Origin: Deroplatys truncata
Lineage: Eukaryota; Arthropoda; Insecta; Mantodea; Mantidae
DNA: 64,000 nt
Reading direction: 5' to 3'
Assembly: GCA_030765065.1 (NCBI GenBank)
Contig: CM060988.1
Coordinates: 198,956,565 to 199,020,564 of the forward strand
The notes beneath the pieces were generated by a model, which was given only the letters and a program-made list of their open reading frames with translations, was not told the origin of the DNA and did no database searches. Within the stretch, counting starts at the first letter, position 1, and each line of letters begins with the position of its first letter. The position numbers were made by a program, and so were the translations under genes. Shown here piece after piece: positions 33,933 through 45,673 of the stretch.

Positions 33933-36250
33933 GTAAGTCAAGAAAATGGTTTACAATTTCTTTTTAGATGTATGAAAATGTGCAGGAGGAAAATAAGAGT
34001 TTGCGGTGCAATTGTTGCAGCTGAAACATGCTAGCAAATTTAGGCATTGAATATAATTCCAGTGCAAAAGAGATAACTGGGCAAGAAATGGAGGATCATT
34101 ATGGGTCATACAACTAAAATGCTTAGTACTTAAAGCTTATTTTGAAAATTGCTTGTGGCCTTTCTCTGAAAAAAATAACTGATTGTTGTGGGTGTCGTAG
34201 GCAACTGGCATTTTGTAGTAACATGAGTGTGGGTTGTTCTTGTTATGAAATGTCAACTAAATGAACAGAGTAATTAGGTAGGAGAGTGATGTGTTGTCTG
34301 CTAGTAATATGGCTACCACATAACAGCTGATGGTAGTATTACCAACCTAACAATTATCAGTGCATGGAATGTTAGCCATAATGGCCAGATACCTATAGCT
34401 ATACTAATAATGTATGTGTGTGTGGTGATTTCGAGAATCACTCAACTAATTTTAATTGTCGTTTGAGTAACGAAAAGCAATGTTCTTCTGGAGGACATAG
34501 ACTATAAAATATTTTCACAAATTTTGGAATTCCCATTCATTTAATATGAATATCAAAGGATTTTTTTGACATTTTATTGCGAATATGACAGATATTTAAT
34601 GACTTCCAGCTGAAGGGGTTAAATAGGGAGACTTAAAATTGATTTATTGGGTGGGGGAGCTGTATGTTGTGTTCATATGAGGAAATTTCCCTTTGATTTC
34701 ACTTCATTTTAAGGTGTATGTTTTGATATGAATTTCGTAAAAATTATTACTTTTGGCTTTTATAGTCTGGCAAAAAGAATATTTACTCTCTAACTTTCAA
34801 AAAACTTCTACCCTTATTTTCAACTCCTAACAAACAAATTGATCCTCTTTGGGCTATCTAGACAAAATTTTCTGCACTTACACCAAAGTATCCTATAAAA
34901 ATTGTAGGCTACCTTACATCTCTAAAAAAACAGACATTATTGTGTATGCAGGTAGGAGGTATGAAATTTTAAGAAACTTACGGGATCATGGATTTTTAAT
35001 ATACATTAATTGTGTAGTATCCTGGATTCTTAAATTGTATAGGAGTTGTTGCTTTATCGAAAATATTGGGGCCCTTCTGGCGACCGCTTAGCTTTTGCAT
35101 AAATCTTGTGAGAAGATATTGCGAACGTGATGAAAAAAAAAAAATGGCTCATGGAATGTCATAAAGCAAGGAAAATGTAGCTAAAGTGGATTATTCGAGT
35201 TTAGACGTGCAGATCCTACAGCTACGCCCTGCTGTCGCTCCACTCCTCTCCTAAAAAACCTCCCTCGGCTACGCTTTGAGGCTGAGGGTCCTCAATCCCT
35301 CGACTATGCCTTGCGGCTTAAGGCCCTCAATGTTACAATGTTGGCAGCAAAATGCTGACAGCAATGCTAACATGATGCAAGTGCATGTGTTACATGTTGA
35401 TAGCAAAAGTGCTCACTACCCACATACGAATAATGGCCAAAAAACTACCCCTGCCATATTTTCAACTGCTTGTGTAGAAACCTTCACTGTTTAACCCTGT
35501 AGTCAGAATATTGTATCTGGGAAAAATCATAGGTTGCACAACCATTTCCAAAAACTATCCAACCTTTATTTTTAGTCAATATAGTATCTGAAATTTTTTA
35601 AAAACCACCTGACTATTTTCAACCACTTATAGATAAGACTATTCTGCTTGTCAGAATATCATGGCACAAATTTGTGCACTTGAGCAATGAATAATGGTGA
35701 AAATTATGATACGTTACAACTTAACATTTAAAAAAAAACCAAATACCCCTACTAATATTTTCAAGCCCTATGTACGAGTTTGCTCATTTGATCAATCTGG
35801 AGATAACCTGCTTTAGGTATGAGTGAAAATTATAGCAGAACTTTCTAAAAGCATCTTTATCCTTACTTACATGGTGCATCTAAGACAGGTAGTGGAAGAT
35901 AAAGCAGTAAAATGTAATGGAGAAGGAACAGGCAATCCAGGGTTCATTAATAAGGAGAGTTTTTCTTTTAGCCTAATTTACTAATTCTTTTGTAATCCCA
36001 AAGTGAATATGTATTCTATACATGTACATATACACTATTAGAAGTAAATTTAATTATATACTTTATACATAAACAATAATTACCTTGCTCAGCTCAACTT
36101 TTCAACATGTGATGCAAGATTTTTTTCTTATAATTCCAATGGGATTGACATTTTTGTTTTTCAAAATCCAGCATTAAAATGTGTTCTAATCTATATTTAT
36201 GATTACTTTTTGACAAACTGCTTTACTTGTTGTTCCTTGTTAATTTACGC
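33933..36250 (+). other. Putative intron start, AT-rich
   Basis: Follows the donor at 33933. It contains ill-defined repetitive phrases (CCTTATTTTCAACTCCTAAC, TATTTTCAACTGCTTG, TATTTTCAAGCCCTATG) about 300-600 bp apart, suggesting an old tandem or dispersed repeat. Bases 35195-35350 resemble the interior of the MITE at 37012. Confidence 0.4.
35195..35350. repeat. GC-rich block shared with MITE at 37.0 kb
   Basis: Shares GTTTAGACG.GCAGATCC, CTCCTCTCCT..AAAAAAC and CTCGGCTACGCTTTGAGG with 37306-37470. It is probably an internal remnant of a related element. Confidence 0.65.
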
Positions 36251-36640
36251 TTCCACAAGTAGGGAGAACTTTGTGCCTCTTGTAGTTCATGCAATTCAGA
36301 ACTGAAGAGTTGCCAACATTTGAGTGAAAAACATGGCGAGATTGAAATTAGAAGCAAAATTGAGGTGAGCTGCAGTAAAATGACAGCTTCCTGTGGTTTC
36401 GAAATTTAGCCCAAGGTTAGGTTATGACACCTTGTCTATGTATGAACGGGATGCAAATAACCAGTTCTCATAGATTACACTTGTACGGTTGGGTTGGCAG
36501 TTTCTTCTATGCATGCACAATAGTAACAAGATGGAGTCCTTTGTTGACATTCTGCAATTAAAGAAACTCTTAAAAAGGGACGGAGGAGGGTTGCAGGGTG
36601 TCCGTGCTCACATCTTCTCTTAAAGTCTCTCTTATATGCA
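36245..36640. repeat. Dispersed repeat, pair with 50.95 kb
   Basis: Landmarks GCCAACATTTGAGTGAAAAAC, GTGGTTTCGAAATTTA.CCC, GGAGT.CTTTGTTGAC and CTTAAAAAGGGACGGA recur in the same order at 50950-51425. A shorter relative lies near 38340-38510. Confidence 0.7.
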
Positions 36641-37011
36641 TTTCATTTACTTACATCTCCAGTTTTTACATTTTGTTTTAGGTGACAAGTAAAGCAGCTT
36701 TATCTTACTTTATAGTGTGTACTTTGATGCTGGAGGTAATTCCTTAATGTAATTTTAAAAAGTGGGTAACCTTATCTATGTGCCGCTGAAACATGGGGCC
36801 TTACTTCTGCTACATATGTCACTCTCTACCTGCGTGCAGTTTCCAAATGTGCAAACAAAATGCTGCCAACATATGAATAGCTAACACTTGTGGGGCGAGC
36901 TTATGTTTCTTAACGATGTGAATGATTCATTATTTAAATACCTAAGTGTAGGTTTTTGGATTCACGGAAAGTTAGCCTTAGGTTAGGTTTTCTTTTTATA
37001 TAAGCTTATTT

Positions 37012-37570
37012 GGCTAGATTGTCATACTTTTGCCCGCATTAGGTCTTCGTTTTGCCCACCTAAATTTGGAATAAGGAAGTGAAAAGTAATGAAATTAATT
37101 ATCTTAGGAGTGAGTGTGGTCTCTCCAATATCTGGTGCCCACTTACCTACCCGTTTTAGGTGTTTCACTTATATAGGCAAATAGCGTGAGGAAGTCAACA
37201 AACGTAGCCATTTTTCCGTGCAAAGTGGGTACTGCCAACCTAAATAATCAGTGAAATGCACTGAATATGCGGTGTGCTGTTGTTTTGTGAATGTGAATCA
37301 TTGGAGTTTTAGACGCGCAGATCCCTGGGCTACGCTCTGTCGTCGCTTCGCAGTTGCGACCTCCAACATACCTATCGGCCGCAACTTGCTGCACTCCTCT
37401 CCTTCTAAAAAACATCCCTCGGCTACGCTTTGAGGCTGAGGACCCTCAATCTCTCGGCTACGCTTTGAGGCTGAGTATCTTACCGGCTTCGGTGGCATTA
37501 TTCATATGTTGGCAGCATTACGTTAGAGCAGCGTAAGACCTAATGGGGGCAAAAGTATGACAATTTACCC
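37012..37570. mobile_element. MITE with 24-bp TIRs and 8-bp TSD
   Basis: A 559-bp non-coding element. Left end GGCTAGATTGTCATACTTTT and the reverse complement of the right end GGGTAAATTGTCATACTTTT differ at two positions over 24 bp. An exact 8-bp duplication GCTTATTT flanks it (37004-37011, 37571-37578). The interior carries three copies of a CTCGGCTACGCTTTGAGGC-like motif. The 8-bp duplication with GG ends would fit a Merlin-like or unclassified cut-and-paste family. Confidence 0.85.
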
Positions 37571-37734
37571 GCTTATTTTAATTATCAACCAGTGGTTACA
37601 CCAAAGCACGCTAATGATGTTCCATGTTTATCATATAAGCTTAGGTTTGTAAATTCACGGGAGGTTAGCCTTAGGTTAGGTTTTCTTTTTATATAAGCTT
37701 ATGTTAATTACCAACCAGTGGTTACACCAAAGCA

Positions 37735-38032
37735 GCTTTCGTCCTCCATGAACTAGTGGTACCGTGCTAGTCTCTAGTTCCCAAGGTCGCGGGTTCAAAC
37801 CCGGCAGAGGGCGATGGATTTTTTTGGTCGTAAAAATCCTTGGCATGGCTTCCTTTGGAAGGGAAGTAAAGCCAATGGTTCTGTGTCGTAGATCTACGAC
37901 ACATAAAAGACCCTCAAGCCTGGTAAAGAGGCCTCTGAGCAAAATTGCCGGTCTTTCATGCCCAATATAGAATGGGATGCTAAGGACCATAGTAGTTAAA
38001 GAGCGTCCATAACAAAAAAAAAAAAAAAAAAC
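37735..38032 (+). mobile_element. SINE-A with poly-A tail
   Basis: Tail is AACA followed by a run of about 17 A. An 8-bp duplication CCAAAGCA lies at 37727-37734 and 38033-38040. The box-B-like GGTCGCGGGTTCAAACCC is intact. It sits in the middle unit of the 120-bp tandem repeat. Confidence 0.85.
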
Positions 38033-38125
38033 CCAAAGCAACTAACAATGCTCCATGTTTATGATATAAGCTTAGGTTTCTGAATTAACGGTAGGTTAAC
38101 CTTAGGTTAGGGTTTTTTTTAAATG

Positions 38126-39835
38126 CATTATTGAGAGTACAGTGTTGTTGCATTACTTTATATCAATGGGAAGCGAAAATAAAGAACAATAAGAAATATG
38201 GAAAATATCGCCAAATTAATTTTGCTGTGTGTTATGCACTATCAATAGTATAGTGTATTTGCATCACTTCCTATCTGTGGGAAGCAAAAATAAAGAAGAA
38301 TAAAAAGTAAGGAAAGTATCGCCTACCTGTGGATTTGAATTCTCATTTAGGTTGACAGTTTTCCTTGGTGCATGTGCAGTAGCAACAAGATGGCGATATT
38401 TGTTGTCATTACAGCCTAATTCTGCTATAAAAGTAAGGCATCTGAAAGGGAAGGGCAGGTGATCACCAGGTCTCAAGGAGACAACATCTACTCCTAAAGT
38501 ATTTATACTCTTTAGCAATGACTTTTTGATACATTTTAACCACTGTGGCACATAAGCAATTTAAGCCAAAAAAGTTTATACTTATTTATTTTCCTGCCGA
38601 ACAAGTAGTCGTATTGAAGAATACAGTGCAGCCATTTTATTCTAGCTTAATTAAAGCAATGCAGCCAGCAATCTTGTTTATCCCTAAATTACACTAACTA
38701 GCTAACTGCACAAGTACTAACTTGTTAACATAACTATTCCTAGCTTACTAAATTTGATCATTAAGGGTTGGAGGGCAAAACTGTGCTCAGAACACAGCAC
38801 CCATGTTCTCAGCTGATCCTTATCAAACAACAATTGAAGTCATGCCTCTGTAGTGAACTGCGAAATCAATTTTATGAATTGGATAAGTCATTTCTAGAAT
38901 TTTTATATACTGTAAGAAAAAATCAAACCTTTGCTTCTCATATTACAATAAATTTTCGACTGCAAGCTCGCATGTGTAAAGTTACAAAACCTGAGAGGGA
39001 ACGGGATTTTCCAAATATGATCAGCCACTAATTGCTTCCACATGTTTTTCCATAATTATTGTAGTGCAGAATGTAGTTGGGAAAAATTGTTCGGTAGTTG
39101 GCTGGGAGTGTTACAAATTATGTAATACGTTTGGCTGCAATGCTACAAGCAATATGGTTAGTTTTCTTCTGCTGCTTAAGTTTGCTTGTACATGTGCTGC
39201 ATAATTTAACCTTCAGGTTGTGCTTAGAAAAACATCTGATGCTTGAAAGTGTTTCCTTTTTGTCAAATGTTTCTTCACTATACCCGGTTTCCTCTTACAT
39301 TACTCTGCATGTTAACAAAAGCATATGCTTCTAGTCTTCTCTTATTGACTTTCAGGATGACTTCTTACAAATAAGCTCTCTATTTAATACAGTTAATTTG
39401 TTCTCATGTATTCAAAGAATCTAAGGAATCATAATTTTAGCAAGCGCACACAGAGCTAAGTGCATGGATGCATTGGCTATTTGTACACCTTAGTATTTGA
39501 AACAGGGGTGAGGTTACTTCTTATGTGTAAACTTTTAACCCACTGAGGGCAACTGACGTATCTTTGCATAGCATATGCTTTAAGTGGCATATGGCAGAAT
39601 CCTGCCTATTTGTCTGGAACTCAAACCTCACAGTTGTAATGTTGATATATACCATGTTTTGTAGCAGGAAAACACCTGCTCTACAAGGCAATGGTTTTGT
39701 TTAAAGAAAGCTGCTATGTTTGTGAATGAGGATAGGCTTTTATTTAAAAATGATTGTTTTCAGCACTTCCAAATGATCAGGCTTAAGGGGACCCTCAAGT
39801 GAAAATTGAATATATTTATTAGCTGTGGGTGCTGT
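38126..39835. other. Putative intronic DNA, mostly unrecognised
   Basis: Bases 38130-38330 contain a local duplication (GGGAAGC.AAAATAAAGAA.AATAA). Otherwise no gene or element is supported. Confidence 0.4.
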
Positions 39836-40069
39836 CAGGGTTGTCAACTCATACTATAATTATGGGGGCATACGATAATTTGAATGTTTGTATGATACCG
39901 GCTAAACATTCAATAATATCCCTGTCATGTTTGTCACAACAGGAAATGAAATGAATCTAACATACAGCCTTCATACTGATATTGCATGACTCCAATCTGT
40001 CTCCAGCCCTTTGAAGGATCCACCATGTACTCCACAAAACCTCTCATTGCCCATGTGCCTAGAATTGTT

Positions 40070-40330
40070 AACCTCAGTGACGATAATGCTGTCCAATAAG
40101 TTGATCAATGGAGAAAAGTTTGAATAGCTGACATTCCCTGGGAAGTAAAGAACATGTCTGAATGTGATAGATTTGAAGAACTAGTGAAATTTTCATTAAC
40201 AGTGATTTCATTGCCCCATGCTTCTTGTGAAGGATTTTTTTTGTAAAGTGTGTTTGATAAAAACTAAAATTCGGAAATGACCAACATTCGATGCAGTAAA
40301 TAGGCTCATCAGCCAGTTTGTGAAAGAATG
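40070..40330 (+). pseudogene. hAT-like transposase C-terminal remnant
   Basis: One + frame, with stops, reads IADIPWEVKNMSECDRFEEL then VKFSLTVISLPHASCEG, which resembles the hAT dimerisation domain core (usually SLPHSNADVERIFS). A shifted frame continues IKTK-like. It has stops and at least one frameshift and no N-terminal part. A CAGGGTTG-type end at 39849 could belong to it, but no matching right end was found. Confidence 0.5.
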
Positions 40331-40515
40331 TATTGGGTCTGAATACTTCTAAGTCACAGAGATGGTGTTAAACCTTATAACAACAACAAATTTGTTTACT
40401 GCTGCAGCAGTTGAGAGTAAAGATGAATAGATCAAGGAACACATGTTAAATTAATTAAATTGAGAATTATTTATGGACGCTGTTTAACTGCTATGGTTCT
40501 TAGTGCTCCATTCTA

Positions 40516-41552
40516 CAGAGTGAGCCAAAAGACTCCGAACCGCCTGCGCAGTGTTTTTCCTGTCTGCGTTCTTGGCGCTCGTTGCCATCTGCCGCTATCA
40601 TATAAAGGTGCGTATGAAACCATACAACATTTTTAAAACTAGTTTTAAAGGCTTTACTTACCAACTTTACGAAAGGAGATGCTGAAACTGGCCACCATCG
40701 TTGTCCATACATTTTTGGCACCTCTTTAGGAAACTATCCATCACTCGCCATAGTTCATGTTGAGAAATTTCCTGGCAGATATTTTGTTTTAAGTCTTCCA
40801 GGGTGTGTGGATTTGCCTTGTACACTTTATGTTTTAAGTTACCCCGGAGGGGTATTTTATGAACAATATTACCAGCTGTGATGTGTTTTTCCACTGGGCG
40901 TGTGGAAATATGATAAAAACATAATGCATGCTGCTATAAACAAAGTCACACTGTTGTGGTTTTGCTGTGCAGTATTGAGTTGACGGTGATGTGATGTAGT
41001 TCAGTTATTACGAGTTATTTATTATTTTGTACTGTACTTAGTCACAAAGTATATTATGGCTCAGTATATGTTTTCTACTGCACAGTGTGTATTTATTTAT
41101 AATTTGTATGTGTTAACTCAGTCAGTTCGCCAAGTGAAAGTACGATTTGCAGAAAGATTTCTAGGTGTAAACGTTCCAGGCCGTACAACAATCCATGAAC
41201 TTTACAGTAAATTTCAGGCCACAGGAAGTGTTCAGGCTAAGAAATTTAAAAGACGGCATTTGGTTCTTACCGAAGAAACATTAGACGACATCGGTCATTG
41301 TTTGGAAAATTCTGCCAAAAAATTCCATGATGGATAGTTTCCTAAAGAGGTGCCAAAAATGTATGGACGACGGTGGCCAGTTTCAGCATTTCCTTTCATA
41401 GAGTTGGTAAGTAAAGCTCTTAAAAGTAGTTTTAAAAATGTTGTATGGTTTCATCCACGCCTTTCTATAATAGCGGCAGACAGCAACGAGCACTGAGGAC
41501 ACGGACAGTAAAAACACTGTGCAGGCGGTTTGGAGTCTTTTGGCTCACCCTG
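40516..41552. mobile_element. Mariner-type fold-back derivative 2, nested in SINE
   Basis: A 1037-bp element flanked by TA (40514-40515, 41553-41554). Left end CAGAGTGAGCCAAAAGACTC; right end GAGTCTTTTGGCTCACCCTG. Both ends, for about 230 bp, are inverted copies of the transposase 3' end. The minus strand at 40667-40894 encodes LEDLKQNICQEISQHELWRV and FLKRCQKCMDNDGGQFQHLL. The + strand at 41056-41337 encodes the N-terminal DNA-binding region, then runs at a deletion into a second short C-terminus. The element is non-autonomous but its ends are well matched. Confidence 0.9.
41056..41337 (+). pseudogene. Mariner transposase N-terminal helix-turn-helix region (DUF4817-like)
   Basis: An intact 93-codon frame from MAQYMFSTAQCVFIYNLY through VRFAERFLGVNVPGRTTIHE, LYSKFQATGSVQ and HLVLTEETLDDIGHCLENS. 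This is the DUF4817-type DNA-binding domain seen at the N-terminus of such insect transposases. The catalytic domain is deleted. The downstream 41330-41400 encodes the last residues MDSFLKRCQKCM in another frame. It could still be made as a DNA-binding fragment if transcribed, but nothing shows that. Confidence 0.75.
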
Positions 41553-41859
41553 TATAATGGGCGTGAAAGATCGGTAATTTTGCTTAGATACCTCTTTATC
41601 AGGCTTGAGGTTCTTTTACGTGCTGTAAATCTATGACACAGGACCACCGGCTTTACTTCTGTTCCGAAGGATGCCATGTTAAGGGTTTTTTATGCCTGAA
41701 AAAATCCATCGCCCTCTGTTGGGTTTGAACCTGTGACCTCGGGGGCCAGAAGTTAGCAAGAAACACGTGTGCTAATCTTGGCTGTCATCAATATTGTAAG
41801 TACCATAAAAATGAACTTGGTTATCGTCAGCATTATTTTAATATTATTACATTTGTTCA

Positions 41860-42115
41860 GATGTACAACAGTTCTGAGTGCCTTGTACAATCTGTTGGCA
41901 TTTAAAAGCTGGCAACCCTGGGTGATGTCCATTGCCTCCAGTGGTAGGACAATGAGGATGGCGATGGAACGAGGGGACCTCTGCTTTTCCGTGGACTTTG
42001 AACCATGTTGAGCTAGCCAGAGGTGAAAGCCTGGATAAGGGGTGACTTAAATCACCGTACCATAACCAAGAATCGAACCTCAGACTCTCAGTATGAACTG
42101 CAAACAACCCTCCCT
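41860..42115 (-). mobile_element. Probable tRNA-derived SINE (other family)
   Basis: The minus strand has a box-B-like CTGAGGTTCGATTCTTGG near 42080 followed by GTGATTTAAGTCACC and a GC-richer body. No target duplication was found and the family is not otherwise present in clear form. Confidence 0.45.
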
Positions 42116-42119
42116 CCCC

Positions 42120-43145
42120 CCAGTACCTCTTAATGAAATACAAAATTTTGATCTCTAGTTTTGTAAAGTTATTATTACGTTGTGCACATATAGTTCATTG
42201 CACTTTGGATTTGTTTTCTTGAGTATTTATGCTTACAAAGTTAAAAAAAGAGCAAACCCAACATCTCAGAAGTACGCTTTGATAAGGAAGGGACTGCCAT
42301 TATCAAATATTGCATATTCTCTATTTGTATTACACAGTTGCACACTTCCGACCATATGTATGTGTGTTAAACATTAGTTGTGTCTATGCCATGTCACCCG
42401 TTCCACTCTACCTGCTACTGCACATTCAACCTGTCAAAACAGCATGGGCAAGGCGTACCTGCACTTGCCATAGGCATGGCTTTCAGACCATATGGAAACC
42501 TGCAGTAGACATAATATCACCAGGAATGTAAATAAAATCATAAAGGTGTGAAGGTATGCAAAAGTGAAAGTTTATAGTTAAACTATACTCGCACATTTAT
42601 GGAGAATCTAGTAATGGAATAATCCCCTCCATCTCGGAATCTGATTCTATAGGAGTCTTATGAGATGCTCCTATGGATCAAGCACTTCTATAATTTTAAA
42701 ATGGACCTCCTCAACTTTTCTCACTGGTAAAGACAGATTCTTCCTTTTCTTCTCTGTGAGAGACATAAAAGACATGTGACACAAATAATTTTTTTCCGTT
42801 TTGTAAAAGTTTATCATTTTGATGCTTTAGCAAAAACCAGTAGTAGCTTCTGCCATTATGAAGTAATTAGATGCACAACAAAAAAATCACAAATTAATTC
42901 ACGCACTCAGTGCAGTACATCTATGAGTGGTTATATATGACAAACAATCCCTGTGCAATGCGAGATGACAAAAGTGTTAAAAGCACCGTCTGCTTTCGTT
43001 ATTTCTGAGAGGCAGGTTTAAACCGAAGGATCCTCTTACTATTTTTTATAAGAATTTACATGTGTTCCAGATGCATTAGCGCTGTTATGTAATATTTTTT
43101 ATTAACATGGTAATGAAAATGTAAATTTGATAATTCTGTTTGAAT
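42120..43145. other. Putative intronic DNA, nothing recognised
   Basis: AT-rich, with short open frames only. Confidence 0.4.
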
Positions 43146-43162
43146 GCATTAAGATAAATAAT

Positions 43163-43477
43163 TAACTACAGGGCCAGAGCCTACCCTCTTTAACGCTCAC
43201 ATTCTCCAGGACAGGGGGTCTACGGATCAGAGTGGGTGATCAGCCAAATGTCTGGGATGACAGCGAGGAAGTGGATGATAGATATAGATGAGTGATAGGA
43301 AAGGCGATGATGGAGCACCGGTGGAATGAAACATGCTGGGGAAAACTGGAGAACCGTGAGAAAACCTGCCCAGATGTCGCTTTGATCACCGCAAATCCCA
43401 CACACAGGTCTCTGGGATTGAACCCAGGCTGACTTGGTGAGAGGCGAGCGGTCTAACTACTTGGCCATGGCGCTACC
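43163..43477 (-). mobile_element. SINE-D, nearly complete
   Basis: The minus strand has the head GGCGCCATGGCCAAGTAGTT, body CCTGTGTGTGGGATTTGC and GGGCAGGTTTTCTCACGG, and the shared GGCTGATCACCCACTCTG. A target duplication CATYAAGATAAATAAT lies at 43147-43162 and 43478-43493 with one mismatch. Several CpGs of the 24.5 kb copy are TpG/CpA here. Confidence 0.85.
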
Positions 43478-43494
43478 CATCAAGATAAATAATC

Positions 43495-45065
43495 GTGTTA
43501 AATAAGTAACTAGTTTTATTCCATGACAGTGACATTTAAGAGTTATCGGGCAAAGTTATATGGAACAGGGTTTAAGGCTCATCCAGAAGAAGGACAACAA
43601 AGTTGAAATAAATGTATTTTAATGGGAGTTGTCACAATGATGGGATGCTGTCCCGGGCTTTGGGAATGGGAAAGAAGATTTGTTCAAGTTTCAACTTTCT
43701 CGTTCTCATTCCCAGGCATGGCATATTAGATGCATATTGTGCATACTACACTCATCACTGTAGAGATTATTCTAGGCAGCCATGACAAACATCTGATAGT
43801 GCTCTCTCTAGTTGCAAGCTAGAAACGTGAAACTGGAAGAAATACTGCATATGTGCTTCCTAATTTCAGATCCTGACACATGCATATCCATTGAGTGTTG
43901 GTTCTTCTAGTGAAAGGGTCATCTATAGTGTTTATATGTAACTCAAAACTGGCTAAAAGCAAATGCAAGAGCTACAAAGAACAGCAAAAACTGGTACATT
44001 TTAACAAACAGGAATAAAAACTTTAATGAATGCCATTTAATACAGGAATGAAAGCTTGATACGACTAGAGGAATCAGAAATGTAATGAACCTGCATTTAG
44101 ATCATGTTTACTCTTTAATTTAGATGTTGGCTGACCTGGAAGCAGGTGAAAATTATCATTGGTCAATTAAAAGGACATGAAATCCCAATGCGCAAAATTG
44201 ACTTTCCACTTTCTGATCGATATGCTTTCCCATTCTAGTTGCCGTTCTTGGGCTATTGTGAACCAGCCTTTAGACATTCAAGTTCTAGGAAGGCATTGCA
44301 AGGTAGCACTATATGACATTTGTTTTGACTGTCATTTGCAATGATACAGAAAAGTCGTGCATTGTGATTCTGATAGGTCAAGTTCTTGAAATAAATAAAA
44401 AGAAAGCCTGTGGCAGAGTTGGATGATCATACAACCGATATGGAGAGATGATGTGGTCAGCACCGTGCATCCTCCAGCTGGAAAGTTGGCTCATGAGGCC
44501 AGGACAGCTGTCTATTGCAGCTCCGTGTGATGTTGATGGGCACCAGTCCTATACTTCGGACTTAAAATCTGCAACCCCATGGTTGGGAATGAATCCAGGC
44601 GCATTCCATACCTGAGAACAGCACTCCCAAATTTTTTTCCCTTCCCTGCAGAAGAATCCCACCATAAAATAATTTACAATGGTCTTTCCAATGAAACTAA
44701 CAATAGAATGGCTTAGTGCTTGAATGCATACATATGGCATCTTCTTATAATAAAATGAGGAACTTAACTGGAAACGTCTTGGTTATGATGTTTATCCATG
44801 CCAAAAAAAAAGTGCTGCAAAATGGACATTGGGGCGAGGCAAAAGCCTGAGTGGTATTTTGATAAGTTTTGGCAGGATGGAATATCTCCCAAACACAGTG
44901 AACTATTTCTACCATTCTTGAGATTCTTCAAATATACGAGAACACAGCTGTGTTAAATTTGTACCTCAATAAGCATGCATCTAGAAGCACACTTTTATTA
45001 AGATGTGGAATGAAGCAGTGGTGAACTGAATATATACAGAAGTTTTGACAACAATGCCATATGTT
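43495..45065. other. Putative intronic DNA, mostly unrecognised
   Basis: Bases 44400-44640 are GC-richer and may be another old SINE (box-B-like GCCTGGATTCATTCCC on the minus strand), but this is weak. Confidence 0.35.
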
Positions 45066-45655
45066 TATTTATGATAAAATCTGATGTGTTACATTCTATA
45101 CCCACTGTTGTTTAGCTTCTACAAACTATTTTTTACAAACGCTTGTTTTTCTATCTAACTTCATATTAATTGAAATAAACATTTGCAGAAATGGTTTCAT
45201 TACGCACTTTAATGTTTATCAGTTATTCAAATTTATCTTTCCAAATGAAGAGGAGTTTACATGCTGTTCCCAGTAGATTCAAGATGAAGTTTTTATTTGT
45301 TATGTAAATATCATGAATATATGGTATTTTCAAAATTGTTAAGAGCCTCTGAGAAAATTGAAAATGTTGAACATTTTTCCATGTAAAGTGTGATTTAGAG
45401 TGGGGGATTTTCTTGAAAGAAGATACTGAACTGAAATACAATGTTTGGTACTTATCCGACATTTTATTTTGGATGTGTGCTGTTCACGGAGGACACACAC
45501 ACACACACCTTTTTCAAAAATGTATTGTTTTTTTTTGGATTCAGGGTGTCTCAAAACATTTATTTCTGGTTAAACCTCAACATCAAATTTTTGGTTGGAA
45601 TACAATACTTCTGCTTACCTACCAGGTACATGCTAGGGAAAGTAAAATGTATACA
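45066..45655 (-). repeat. ACTTT-family repeat, internally deleted arm
   Basis: Starts AAAATCTGATGTGTTACATTC and ends GCTAGGGAAAGTAAAATG. The block between TTTGCAGAAATGG and ACGCACTTTAATG is deleted. CpG is almost gone (the CGTGTCGCATC block is missing). Confidence 0.75.
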
Positions 45656-45673
45656 ATGAGAAGCTACCTGTTT

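Larger units (their letters stand above)
36945..38125. repeat. About 120-bp tandem repeat with TTAGG motif, three units
   Basis: Each unit has TTCACGG...GTTAGCC, then TTAGGTTAGG and TTTTTATATAAGC. Landmarks at 36951, 37643 and 38069 become 125 and 120 bp apart after removing the nested MITE and SINE with one copy of each target duplication. The TTAGG pair resembles the insect telomere repeat but is only two repeats long. Confidence 0.8.
40463..41765 (-). mobile_element. SINE-A split by a mariner element
   Basis: The two parts (40463-40515 and 41553-41765) join at CCATTCTA/TAATGGGCG, reproducing the family's CCATTCTATATTGGGCG with one TA duplicated. Several family CpGs read TpG or CpA here (GTGCTGTAAATCTATGACACAGG, GAACCTGTGACC), unlike the upstream copy at 10108. 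Confidence 0.85.

Noticed and set aside
33540-33941. 133-codon minus frame
   Set aside because: Overlaps the + strand exon candidate; the + strand has the splice donor and promoter support. It cannot be fully excluded.
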